From NCBI RefSeq assembly GCF_009727055.1, contig NC_052357.1:81460345-81524344 (forward strand): a stretch of 64,000 bases of DNA, in the 5' to 3' direction. Within the stretch, counting starts at the first letter, position 1. Each line of letters begins with the position of its first letter. Shown here one piece after another: positions 11,607 through 23,034 of this stretch. The translations under genes were made by a program, and so were the position numbers. Below the pieces are notes generated by a model. That model made no database searches and had not been told where the DNA came from. It saw only the letters and a list, made by a program, of their open reading frames with translations. Source of the DNA: Benincasa hispida. Taxonomy: Eukaryota; Streptophyta; Magnoliopsida; Cucurbitales; Cucurbitaceae.

Positions 11607-13219
11607 TTTTCAACTCCAGCCTTGAATTCTTTGAATTTTTCAAAAGATTTAGACTTATGTTGCATTAAATAAACATACCCTTACTTTAACATTCATCGGA
11701 CCACAGATGTTTGAATGTGCTAGCTCTAAAGGTTCTTTGGCCCTGTGAACTTTTCTAGTAAAGGATCTTTTAGTCATTTTGCCTTCAAGGCATGACTCAC
11801 ACACAAGTAAAGAATTTTCTTCTAACTTGCTTAGAAGTCCATTCTTCACCAATCTCTCAATCCTATTGAGATTAATGTGTCCTAATCTCAGGTGCAAAAG
11901 CTGGCATTTTCTTTCGGAGAAATTTTAAGTCTTTTATGTTGAGTTATCGTAGTTGTAAATATTTTAGTGTTATGGAGGGCTTTAGTTGCTAATGGTCTTA
12001 GCACATAAAGGTTGTTTTCAGTTTCACAAAACAAATATCAACACCATTTTCGAAATAAACAATTTATTTACTTGGAAGTTGATACAATAAGATTGTTCTA
12101 ATAAACACTTTACAGAAATTACGTTCCTTTTTAAACCAAGAAATACATATACATTTTCTAGTAAAATGAATTTATTCTGTAAAGTCAACTGGAGACCTCC
12201 CACATCCACAAATGAGACAACGTGCCCAGTTCCAACCCACATTGTCATTTCACCAGTATCAAGTTGTCGCCAAGAACTAATTCCCTGAAATGAAGAACAA
12301 ACGTGGTTAGTGGCACCAAAATCTATAATCCAAGCATAATAATTATTCTCCACTAAATATGTTTCGAAAACAAGTAAATCGAATTTATCTATAATCCAAG
12401 CATAATGATTATTCTCCGCCAAGCACTTGGAACAGTTCCTCTTTCAATGTCCCTCCTGGTTTTAATGGAAACAGATTCCCTTTGTAACCTTAGATTTCTT
12501 TTGAGCGGCAGCTGGAAGATTAGCTTTCCCCTATCCACTTTTTGGTGTCAGATGAAGAAGGTACAAACTTTGTCCCAGAGCTCGAACCTCTGCGGAACTT
12601 CTTAGAGGATGAAGCAACATTTGTTTCACCCTCTTGTCCCTTATTTTTCATTGAGGACTAGAAGATCTGTAGCTCATTGAGCAAGATGGTTAGGTTGTAT
12701 TCAATTCTGTTCAAAACAACATTGCTATGAAAGTGTAGGAAACTTTCAGGTAAAGATTCCACAAAATAAAGCTAACCTGGCAAGCTTCATCGATGACGGA
12801 CTCATTCATCTCCGTCACGTTGAAGTGGACCATTATGTTGAAAACATGTTCTCGAACAGATGCCCCTTTTTGAATACAAGCATTGAAGACGTGTTTAAGA
12901 GCATCATGCCTGAGTTGTGCGAACGATTTCCGAACATTCCCTTCAGTAACTCCATGATCTCACGGTTGTGAGCATGGGCTCATGCTTCTTGGACAAGACT
13001 TCAAAAAGACTCACTAAGATATACGCTTGGGCCTTTTCGTTTGCCCATGTCCAATGCTCGTATGCTTCTTGAATAATTCAAGCAGCATTTGGAGCTGGAA
13101 TGGGAGGACAGTCCTCCATCAAGACAAAACGAAGGTCATCGATTATAACTAATGTGTTGATAATAGTTTTTGCCCGTTAATTTATTAGTGGCGAGTAGAT
13201 TTAAGGTTGTGAAAGTCAT
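11607..13219 (-). pseudogene. copia gag, protease and integrase start (element C)
   Basis: From right to left on the - strand: a gag start (ATG at 13219, TTLNLLATNKLTG), a degraded gag body, a CCHC zinc knuckle around 12420-12460 whose conserved Trp codon is TGA, and the protease (IIDFGATNH near 12320; the usual DSG reads DFG). Then comes the GAG-pre-integrase domain with RLGHINLNR and the CESCLEGK block (11660-11890). The integrase breaks off after GPMNVKVR. A 66-bp tandem duplication (12322-12454) repeats the NNYYAWIID segment in frame just before the protease motif. Multiple stops and frameshifts make it non-functional. Confidence 0.82.
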
Positions 13220-15527
13220 TGTGAAATACGTTTGCTGAAACCATATAAATTATTTATTATTATTTTATTTCCATTAAACCAACAAGAACACCAATCAATT
13301 TTAGCAAAATAGTCTAGTGTACCCTAAGTGACGTCTATTTTGCAATGATGTTTTAGTGAGGCAGCACAAAAGCCACCGTAGGGTGATCAAGTGCCCTTTC
13401 ACTAAAATGAGACATTCTCAACCAATAAACAGAACAACTCCTTATTCTTGTAACTATCAGTTACCATTGTTCGGTCCATAATTTTTTTAACTCGCTTAAC
13501 AATTCTTGTAAGTGTAACCCTTCATTTTAGGTTCTAGAGTTCCGCCTCAATGAGCCAACCGTAGGTAAAAACCGATTGGAACATGAAACTAAAGCAACCC
13601 TATCAATTTATGGAGTTAAAATAAAGCGTCATGCAGCAATGCCATCCTTTAGAGGGACACCCACGGTGCCATGAGGCCATGCATGAAACATTACTTCAAA
13701 CTAATGAGAGAGACCGAGGGATATGTTGTCACACATCCCGCTCCCACTTACTATAAGAGTGAAGTAATGAGACAGACTGAGGATATGTTATCACACTTTT
13801 TCCATTCACCTTAATATTGATCTATCCCATTTTCCTTCCACTGAGCGTTTTATCTAAGGTTAATAAACTTAGGAAAAATCGGCTTTTATCTAAGCGATTT
13901 TTTATTTTTTTCCAAAAACAACACTTGCCAATGAATAGTTAAAACAAAATTTTTTATTAAGTTCTATTAAAGTCTTTAACAAACTTTAATCAAACTTGCA
14001 TGGATATAACAAATCTATCTAATTTACCTTTCTAGGTAAGTTTCCAGATAGGGGTGTTACGTTTCCGTCATCTTAAATACCCCAGCCTAGATGAAACCCG
14101 CCTTAGATAAAAGGTCCCTTATAAATACATTTTATTTAATCTTTTATTAAGAATCAATTTAATCCTGTTAAACCGATTAAAAGATTAAACTTAAATTTCT
14201 AATCTTATTAGAAATGTGATCTTAGGTCTATCTAAATAATGTTTTAAAACAATTTTAAAAGATGATTTTAACCTAAGGTTTGAATGCAACTCTGTATTAT
14301 TATTTTAATTTTTAATTTCATTTTATTGTAATAATTACAAGCAAACAAAATAAATTAAAACCATATATTGTAAGTAAAGCATACTTAGGTAATTTTATAA
14401 CAATTATAAATTACCCTGAAACGGTGACATGCTTCATGTAATTTCATTTCATTACTAACATACATAATAATTATATACTAAAGTAATGAAATTATTAAGA
14501 ACATATTTTAAACATGCATTCATACTATATATTATAACTCGTATAATATAAATGATGCATGTATATGTTATTAATGCATGCAGACATATATTATAACATT
14601 TATACTATATGATGCATGAGCATGCTGTAATATTAAAATATGCATCTAAAAATATATTATAACAATAATAACATAAATAATGCATGAAAATTAAATGCAT
14701 AACCTATGGTGGGATTTTGTACTACGTGGCATATAATATGACATATAATAAAAAAAAAATCATCTATCACATGCATAAAAGGCAATTAATGGACCGGGAT
14801 TGGACACCTAAAAGGAATAAGAAATAACTATTACAAATTAAGAGTCAGCCGATTCAAAATAAGTAACCCGGGTCTTGAACCGCTCAAATAGAACCGCCCA
14901 GCTATGATCACTCACATCCATCGCATAGCAACGAACATCCAACACTATCGTATAGCAACGATAGCACAAAGCTACCGCATAGCCACGATCATCCAATGCT
15001 ATCACTTAGCAATGACAGCACAAAGCTATCGCCTAGACACGATCATCCAGTGCTATCACATAGCCACGATAGCACAAAGCTATTACATAGCCACAATCGC
15101 ATAGGGCTATCGTATAGCCACAATCGAATAGTGCTATCGCTTAGCCACGATCACACAGTGCTATCACATAGCACCTCATGCCAAGTGCCATCGCACAGTA
15201 GGCATCGCCTACTAACGAACGAACGAGTTTTCTTGTTCTTCCAAAACGGACTTCTTTTTCTCCAAAAAAAACTCATCGAGAACATCACGAATGACTCAAA
15301 ACTTTAAATACAAACTCGATGGCAATTAAATGCCCTAAAAACATGGGCCCTTATAAACTAATTTGTAAAAGAAAGCGATAAATCTATACAGTCCAATCCC
15401 AAAAAAATCCAATAACCACAAAACCATACATTCCACAGAACATTCATCATATGAATTACAAAATGAAAAATCCCACCAGTGACTGTAAAATTAATCTGAA
15501 ATTTTTGAAAAAATTGGGCCAAGAACC
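13220..15527 (-). other. long untranslated leader of copia element C
   Basis: The 2.3 kb between the primer-binding site and gag have no long reading frame. The block AACCTATGGTGGGATTTT (14701-14718) is matched in reverse by the leader of element D near 21750, so both elements share this unusually long leader. The part at 14925-15200 is a repeat array. Ordinary copia leaders are much shorter. Confidence 0.65.
14925..15200. repeat. tandem array of 27-bp units in 54-bp pairs
   Basis: About ten units of 25-29 bp follow each other, with cores such as GCTATCGCATAGCCACGAT. They alternate between a CATCCA-starting form and a CACAAAG-starting form, so the larger period is about 54 bp, seen nearly three times. 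The core GCTAT-CGC-ATAGC is itself an inverted repeat. The array lies in the leader of copia C about 330 bases from its primer-binding site. Confidence 0.8.
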
Positions 15528-15541
15528 TGGCTCTGATACCA
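15528..15541 (-). promoter_or_regulatory. primer-binding site of copia element C
   Basis: On the - strand it reads TGGTATCAGAGCCA, complementary to the 3' end of initiator tRNA-Met, the usual copia primer. It sits two bases inside the CA end of the LTR. Confidence 0.93.
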
Positions 15542-15543
15542 AT

Positions 15544-17128
15544 TGAAGGAACCAGTGAAGGTCCTAAGCGAAAGCATGGGATTGGACCAAATACACAAAA
15601 TTTACATAATATAAATTTTATAGCAAGAACAAATAGATTATGCATTTAAAAGAAAAGGTACAGCATGAAACAAAACAAAGATTACAGAAAAGTAAAAGGG
15701 TTTAAGAAACCTTACACTCGAAGAACACTTCTTCACGAAATTCCTTCTCTGAATCTTGTCACGAACAGTCTTGAACCTTCTAACCGTCTATGAGGACACT
15801 ACCACGAAAGATTCCTCTGTATTCTCTGGATGAGAATCCAGGAGTTTTGTGTGCTCTGGCTATTTTGGAAGAGAGGGTTTTAAGAGTGTTGAGAGAAAGA
15901 GATAAAATTCCAATTTTTACAGAACTCTTCTGTGTATCTCACTCTTTTGTCACTTGTGAAAAATTCACAACTAGGAAGAAGAAGAACAACTTCTTTTCTA
16001 CCCCCACTACCATGTTTGAGAGAGAAAAAAATAGGGGAAGGGAGTTACAATTCCCTCCCAAAATGATTTAATATATATTTATATGGTAACTCATTAATTT
16101 CCATTGAGATATAGAGGGAAACTCATTGACTTGTAGCTTAAAGCTCCAACAGTACATGAATAATTAATTAAACTCCTTTAATTAAATTATTCACCACCCG
16201 TTAACTGTTGGGCACTCCACTAAAGACTAACAGTTGCACTCTTCGCACTACAGATATATTACTATGTCCATTAGATATAATCAATCAACAGTATGATGAT
16301 CCTTCACAAATTGCTCGTAAGTACAACTCGACCAATTACCTTTGCCCCTGTAGTTACAACGAACTTCTTAAGTACCACTGATCTCTCTAATGAACAATAA
16401 ATCATAGTCCAACTATGATCAAACCCCTCTCAGGCCAGGAGAGAGTGTGACGTCACATTGTTCAAGCTTCAAAATTAGCCCTTAAGGGATCAATTTATCT
16501 ACTTGTCCCGACATTGGGGAATCAGTGAATCCCTTCTTGTGTAATTGTATTCCCAGCTCCCCAATTTGACAAATCCCCAAAATGATAGGCTTGTTAAGTC
16601 AATGATCTGGCCACATTCACCCATACAAATCAAAGGACCGCTTTCATAGGCAGGAGTTCACAACTCACTCAGGATTCAGATTATGTTACCTATGGTCATC
16701 CTGGTAAAATGAAAGTCTCTATTATGAATGACATTATATAATGAGACTAAATATTTCGTAGTCCAGTCTTATACTAACTCTTTTGTATAAAATATCCCCT
16801 GTCACATGTCTCCACATGAATAATCAGGATCATATCATTTATAACATTGACAAAGTGGGTCATACTCGTAATGTCACCAGGATAAGGTATCCAGCCTTAT
16901 CCATCTACTACAGGCCATTTAGGTTATCACTTAAACATGATCCACCTGTATGTCTCTACATACATGTTTAAGCTACAAAAATAACCTTTGATGTTAGTTT
17001 ATTAGTTTTGGGTAATGTAACTAATTTGCAAATAAAACATCACATATTTTATTATATAAATAAAATGTTGTGAACTCCTGCCTATGAAACTATAGTACTC
17101 ATGGAGATTTAGGACATCAACCTCAACA
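15544..17128 (-). mobile_element. 5' LTR of copia element C
   Basis: On the - strand it begins TGTTGAGGTTGATGTCC (outer edge 17128) and ends TCCTTCA (15544), 1585 bp, followed by the primer-binding site. It belongs to the LTR-1 group: it has the same GTTGGAGCTTTAAGCTACAAG-like and CAGTTAACGGGTGG-like blocks. Sequence outside its right edge is the MULE transposase. Confidence 0.92.
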
Positions 17129-17475
17129 CTTCATTCACGGACGTGTACTTGTATGGAGTTTAATTGCATCGAGATCCCGCACTCCCATGCAATATCTGCA
17201 GCAACCCTTAGAAACATTAATGTTCAAACATTATGTGCAAAATGGTTTACAATTGAGTGTATGCTTACTGCTTACGTCGAACCAATCTTCCCAGTTGGAC
17301 ATACACAAGAATGGAGTCGAAGACCAGATTTTGAAGATTGAAAGTTCTACCATCACGAAAGGTAGCAAGTGATGGTCAACGTCAAGTCGTTAGGATTCCT
17401 TCTACTTGAGAGGAGCCGCGTCAAATACATAGGTGTACACGTGTGGTCAAAGAGGACATAATAAAAAAACATGCA
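17129..17475 (+). pseudogene. MULE transposase C-terminus with SWIM zinc finger
   Basis: The frame at 17144 gives CTCMEFNCIEIP, then a HSH in place of the usual CSH, then AISAATLRNINVQTLCAKWF. This is the SWIM zinc finger (CxC...CxH) that closes MuDR-type transposases, with one ligand Cys changed to His. Further on, a CCHC knuckle CGQRGHNKKTC is readable near 17430-17465 after a one-base shift. It continues the transposase that stops at 6909; about 150 residues are missing between the two parts. Confidence 0.87.
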
Positions 17476-17529
17476 GATAAACATTAATAAAACCTAGCAC
17501 TGGCCCATCTAGGCTCAGTGATATGTAAT

Positions 17530-17765
17530 AATTATGCGATCGATTTGTTATAAATGAAAGGCTATCACTTAGTTATTTACGCGCGATCGCTTAGTTATTA
17601 TGTGTGATCGTTTACTTCGATCTATGCGATAACTTAGTTATTTCTATGCGATCACTTTATAATTTGTATGTGATCGATTTGTTATTTGTATGCGATATTG
17701 TAGTTATTATGTGTGATCGTTTAGTTAGTTTTGTGTGATTCCTTAGTTATTTATTTGCTTAGTTA
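17530..17765. repeat. GATCG-type repeat cluster between the two MULE genes
   Basis: About eight to nine degenerate units with cores like GCGATCGCTTAGTTATTATG and GTGATCGTTTAGTTA lie between the 3' ends of the convergent transposase and Ulp1 genes. They resemble the subterminal clusters at 4885-5110 and 29755-30000. Confidence 0.7.
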
Positions 17766-17829
17766 AATGTATGGAACAATTTGAATTCTATTACCATAAA
17801 TATTTATTTGCCCACAATTGGCCAACATA

Positions 17830-18396
17830 CTGTTTCCTATATAATATCATATTAGCCTATGTTAAGCTAGCCCTATTAACACTGGTTACACGGTATTCTA
17901 TAAATTTAGCACAAAAAATGTCACAGTCTAGAGACTTTTTCTCTTTGAGGTCCACCTTCGATCTCTTCACTTCGCATTGCTGGTACTTTAACCTCTTATG
18001 TTGAATGTCAAATCCAACAGAAATCAACATCGAAGGTATTGCTCTGGCCACAAGCTGAAGATAACCATCAACTATGTCGCTACCGATTTAGTTTGGCATG
18101 AAGTAAACTACAAAGATTGTGCACTTCTCTAGATTGATTGCTAGTATACGCCAATGTTGTTTGATTTACATTGTCCCAAATACAAAGTCAACATCCGCCC
18201 ACGCTGGCTTGTATTCTTTATATTGTCCAAGCACGTAGTCAGTAAAGAAGCGAGAGTCTGCCCAAAACCTCATGTGTGTTTCATGATCCAACAAACCTGC
18301 CATTTTTCCATCCTCCATTTCAAGACCTTCTGACCGGATCTTAGAAGCAATTCCCTCTGGCTCCATCAAAGCATTCTTGGGAAAGCATGATGTAAA
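17830..18396 (-). pseudogene. Ulp1-like cysteine protease (C48), catalytic part
   Basis: On the - strand: MRFWADSRFFTDYVLGQY, then AWADVDFVFGTM, a degraded strand with a VNQT block, and further left EVKRSKVDLKEKKSLDCDIFCAKF. This is the Ulp1/SENP fold of de-SUMOylating proteases as found in plant MULEs. The nucleophile region (DC-IFCAKF) is present. The catalytic His-Trp codons are readable only in another frame, and the expected catalytic Asp (F-D-S-L) reads as Cys. Frameshifts and stops show decay. The N-terminal part lies at 28961-29741 beyond a retrotransposon nest. Confidence 0.82.
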
Positions 18397-19658
18397 TGAA
18401 GGAACAGTGAAGTTCCGAGTGAAAGCAGGATCGTTTTCAATTTTATTTTTCACAAAATCAAAATTTATACAAAATAATAAAAAAAAAATTATGCATTATA
18501 AAGAAAAAATTACAGCATTTTGATTGATGAGGAATTAGAGAAAAAATATCTTACCTTTGAAGCCAAAAGTCTTTCACGAATTTCCTCGATCTGGATCTCG
18601 ATCTCCAAAATCCAAAATCTCAAATGGCCATCATCACAAATGAACCTCTTGTATTCTCCTTAGGGATTGAGAACACAGGAGTTGTGGACTCTGAATATTT
18701 TGGGAAGAGTGAGAGAATTTGAGTGGGAGAAGAAGAAAAAACCCTTCTTTTTTTTCTTCTTTGTGAATTCTTAGGATTTTTCAGATAGAGATCTCTCTGA
18801 CTGTCAGAGGGAAGAGGAAGAAGATGATAAATTGTCAAAACAGAACCCCTAATGCATGTCTGGTTGAGAGAAAATTAAGAAGAGGGAGTTGTAACCTCAT
18901 CCCTTTAATTAAATTAAAACTAAAATTAATTTAATTTAATTAATTACTTAATATATATATAAATTTAATTTAATTAGTTACTTAATATATATATATATAA
19001 TAACTAACTTATTATATGTATATATACTATATGTTATATCAAATATAACATATAACCTATAGTTTTAATTTCTCTCAACAATGGATGGTATTTAATACAA
19101 ATCACATTTATACTAAACTCAATTATATGAATCTCATCCATATAATTAATATTTGAATCATATTCAAATATATAATTCTTCTCAAATAAACTTTATATTA
19201 TAATGTATCAAATATATTATATTAATTATATCACATATAATTAATTCTCTCAGTTAATTTGAACAATTAAAATTAGTCCAAAGTTAATTCTCAATAATCC
19301 CTGTTGAGCTACAGAGGGGACCTCATGGACCTATAGCTTGAAGTTCCAATGGTACTTGAATAATTAATTAAACTCTTTTAATATTAAATTATTCAACATC
19401 CATTAACTGTCAGACACTCTAATAAAGACTGACAGTTGCACTCTTCGTATTATAGATATATTTTTATGTATATTAGATATAACCAATCAACAATGCGATG
19501 ACCCTTCACAAAGTGCTCGTAAGTACAGTTGGGCTAGTTACATCTAACTTCTTAAGTACCATGATCCCTCTAATGAACAATAAGTCATAGTCCAACGATG
19601 ACCAAATCCCTTCTCAGGCCAAAAGAGGATGTGGTCACATTATTCAAGCCTCGAAATC
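18397..19658 (-). mobile_element. LTR-1 family LTR, 5'-truncated
   Basis: Its 3' end (TGAAGGAACAGTG on the + strand) starts exactly where Ulp1 coding sequence stops. It runs through the usual LTR-1 blocks and breaks at 19658, so about 0.7 kb of its 5' end are missing. Together with 19659-28960 it fills the gap in the Ulp1 gene. Confidence 0.85.
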
Positions 19659-20748
19659 TGTAGGATTGTATCAGCAACAATGGAAGCACAAGGATCATCT
19701 AAGCACTCTAATTCACTAGTTTTGGTAAAATATAAAGCATGCTATTGCAGAAAACAAGTGAGTTTCAAGACATGCCTCTTGTAGAATTTCTTCAAAACTC
19801 CTTCTCCAGCTGCTACCATCTCCGAATCTTATTGCAGACCACCTTAAGATCTTTCCCACTATTCTCTTCGTACTCTAGATTGAGTTGTGGGACTCAAAAC
19901 AAGCTTGAATCAAGGAATGAAGAAGAAAAGCTCACAGCAGCAATCTTAGTGAAAAACTCTTTCTTCAACCTAAATTTTCTCTAAAATTCTCTATAGATTG
20001 TATGCCCGAATTTCACTCCAATCTCTTCACTATATTGCATATCAATATGCAAAGGAGAGAGTTACATAAGTTGAACGTCATGTTTAGAGAAGACAAGACA
20101 AAGAAGATGCTTTTTGTGTGAGCAACTTAGGTGATGGATAATGGAAAACAAGATTTTTTCATTTTGTGTTTTGTTTTCTAATTTTTTTAATTTTATCATA
20201 AAATCAAAATTGATTTTTTCCAAAATACATTTTGATTTTAAAAATTGAAAAATGTAATTAATTTCATAAAATAATTTTTAAATAAATCTATTTAATTTAA
20301 TATTAAATATTAAATTAATTTTTACACATATCCATCTTTATATATTTAAATCATATTTAAATATATAAATTCTCCTATTCCGTTTAATTCTAAAATTAAA
20401 AATGTAATTATATCTCATATAATTACTAATCCCCTTAATTTTAATTTGAACGTTTCAAATTAATTTATCACGTTATTCTAGAGCTAGTAGGGGGACCTCA
20501 TGGACCTACAGATCATGGACTCTAACAATCCAAGATTAATTGGCTAAACTCATTAGACCAGATCAATCTCCATTCGTTAACTAATAGGTCATTCCACTAA
20601 AGCCCATAGTTGCACTCCCCTCACTGTAGATATATTATGTCCACATGATTTAACCATAATCAGCAAGTCGACCCTTTAGAGGTTGTTCGTAATAAAGGGT
20701 TGAGTCAAATGTCTGTTTTACTCTCGAGATTACGTCTTATTCCTCAAG
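19659..20748 (-). mobile_element. LTR-3 family LTR, 5'-truncated
   Basis: It begins TGTAGGATTG and matches the start of the solo LTR at 40138 and the copy at 54992 (AAGCATG, then TTCACTAGTTTTGG-like blocks). It runs colinear with them to the GAGATTACG block and is cut at about 20748 by element D sequence. Confidence 0.8.
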
Positions 20749-20967
20749 TCCATCGGGTCCCACAACCCGGTTCTAAGTCTAGAAGATAGTAGGTCAGCTC
20801 TAGTGGTTTTCCGATTCGTGTTCGAGCAGAGATAGACGATTTTCGGGAGCTTCAAAGGTAATGTTTCCAAAAAACCCTAATTAACTAATTTAGGGTTGTA
20901 TGTTTAATTTATGCAATTAAGGTAAAATTGATTCTCATTTCCGCTGTGCATGCCTATTTTTCCATCA
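20749..20967 (+). repeat. 5' LTR remnant of copia D
   Basis: These are the last 219 bp of the LTR, ending TTTTTCCATCA. The matching end of the right LTR is at 26805-27019. Its own 5' part is missing, replaced by LTR-3. Confidence 0.87.
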
Positions 20968-20969
20968 TG

Positions 20970-20984
20970 TGGTATCAGAACATG
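20970..20984 (+). promoter_or_regulatory. primer-binding site of copia D
   Basis: TGGTATCAGAACATG follows the LTR end with a 2-base spacer. The first nine or so bases match the initiator tRNA-Met priming site. A 20-bp tandem duplication beginning inside it (20974-20993 and 20994-21013) repeats part of the site. Confidence 0.85.
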
Positions 20985-23034
20985 TTTTAATTTATCAGAA
21001 CATGTTTTAATTTTACTCAATTGCATGTGGTGGGTATCAATTTATTAGATAAAATTGAAATTGAAAACTAAAATGGTTTTTAGGTTTTGACAATTAAATT
21101 AAGTTTTTGTGTAGTATTAATTTGTAATTACTCACAGTTTATGAGCATTAATGTGTGAAAAATGGTCTGTAAATTTGCTAAAGTCATTAGAGTTGAAATT
21201 AGGATGTAATTGCTCGGTTCCAGGAAAAAGGACAGCTTCAAAATGAAGGAAAAAAAGCTCACAGACCCGAATTTATGGCTTCCAGACCCGACCTGGTTTC
21301 TTCGCAACTCACGCGTGCCAGTTGTCGACGAGCGCTCCGGCCTGTTCCGCGACCCGCTCAGTTTCTCAACCCATTCCATTTGACCCGGTTCAAAGCTGTC
21401 TCGCGCGACCCGCGTGCCTGCTCCGTCGACCTATCCCGCGCTTCCGTTGACTGCGCTAGAAAGCATTAACCAGCCGGTCCAGACGGTCTGGACCAGTACA
21501 GTTGAGTCGATTTGACCGGTTCAACCTGGTTTTTGGAGTTTTTGGGCCGGTTCGATTGTTTGAAGCTGGTTCGATGGCGGTTTTTTTTACTACACATAAT
21601 TATTATTGTAATAATTTAGTTGTTAACTTAATTTAAGAGCCAAAACAATCCATTTTAGGGTGTTTAATTAATTATGCATGTTGATGTATGTTTTAATTAA
21701 ATTTTGAATCTTGCTGTGCATATAGTATGTCATATAGATTTAAAATCCCACCATAGGTTAACATGTACAACATTTGTTATAATTGTTATAATGTATATAG
21801 TATGCATGTTAAGTTTCTTTTAATATAAAGTGTTATATTAAAGCATGATCATCAAGTATGAATGTATGTTATAGATGTATGATTCTAGGGTTATAATGGT
21901 TATAATTTTATTTTATAATTGTTATAAAATAAACTAGACTTTAAAATCTATAACAAAGGTAAAAGTTGCATGCTCACCTAGGATTAAATTGGTGCAATTT
22001 CAATCGACTTTTCTAAAGAGTTAGAATAGGTCGATTACTTGTTAAACAAAGAGTTATTTGCTTACCCGGGGAGATCTTGTCTAAGGTTGGGGGTTCTTAA
22101 GATGAAGGTTTACGGAACATCTCCTACCTGGAGATCAAACTGGCTTCTCAGTCAAATAACCCTAGTTTTAATGAGCATGCGTGAGAGATATGAGGTAATA
22201 AAAATTGTTTATCACCTAGACATCATAGGTTAAAATCTAGTATAAGAGTTATACATGGATCTATCACCTAGACTTAGGATATGTTTAATTTAGCCGAAAT
22301 ATATCTCTAAGTATTTTTTTATTTTTACCCTAAACCATTATAAAACACTTCAGCTAGAGAGAAGTAGCATACCTTTAGCTGTAGCGTCCCTAAGAGTTCA
22401 CATCGTGAGGTCCATGCAGGGCTTTGGGCCGTGCTTAGGAGCGGACTCCCTTCGGTGAGTGTTTGCATGGATCAATATCAAGGTGAATAGGGGAAGTAGT
22501 TCATAGTAAGTGGGTGAGGGGTATGTAACAACATATCCCACGGTCTCATCTATTAGGTCGCATCGTGAGATTCCTATAATGCGCCTGCATGTCTGCCCTA
22601 GAGTGACCTTTCCCTTTGGAGGGTTGTATTATAGGATTCAGAACACCGCAAACTCCAAATCTGGAAAGCTCTCTTAAATCAGTTTTCATATTGACTTTCC
22701 ACTTTAGGGAGCATGTTGATTCTGGTTTCTGAAATCCAAAAATGGAAGGTTATACTTACAAGAATTACTAAGATGTTAGTTTATTCTCGACCAAAGTAAC
22801 GATAACTAAAGTGCTATAAGAATAAAGAGTTATTCTGGGTTACATCTAGTCAAGATTGTCTTGGTTCAAAAGAGGAATAATCGACTGCCCTTCGGTGGAG
22901 GTTATTCTAAACTTTTGAAATATCGTTGCAAAATATAATAATGAAGGGTACATTATTAGATTTTTTTGCTAAACCAGATTGGATTTAAAAGATTAATGTT
23001 TTTTTACTAAAAAGGATATGTTTATCTTTTCAGC
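20985..23034 (+). other. untranslated leader of copia D
   Basis: There is no long reading frame. It contains a GC-richer stretch (21280-21480) unlike its AT-rich surroundings, and the block TAAAATCCCACCATAGGTTA near 21740-21765, which is shared in reverse with the leader of element C. Confidence 0.6.

Larger units (their letters stand above)
6910..17128 (-). mobile_element. Ty1/copia retrotransposon C, nested in the MULE transposase
   Basis: Read on the - strand from the right: 5' LTR (17128-15544), primer-binding site (15541-15528), a 2.3 kb leader, gag (from 13219), protease, integrase, RT and RNase H (ending near 6910). The 3' LTR is missing; the RNase H end abuts MULE sequence directly. 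The pol region is cut by LTR-2 family LTRs at 7347-9381, 9487-10980 and 11346-11606. The outer right boundary is sharp because the MULE SWIM domain resumes at 17129. All coding parts contain stops or deletions. Confidence 0.85.

Noticed and set aside
14904..15307. Repeat-rich open frames that could code a repetitive protein, or a CRISPR-like array
   Set aside because: The frames follow from the 27-bp unit lacking stops. The repeats are adjacent and degenerate without unique spacers, and the site is a retrotransposon leader in a plant.
15790..16071. 93-codon open frame
   Set aside because: It lies wholly inside the LTR of copia C, and other copies of that LTR do not keep the frame.
21128..21469. 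Overlapping open frames in a GC-rich stretch
   Set aside because: They are in the leader of copia D, on both strands, with no recognisable protein; the GC content alone explains the lack of stops.
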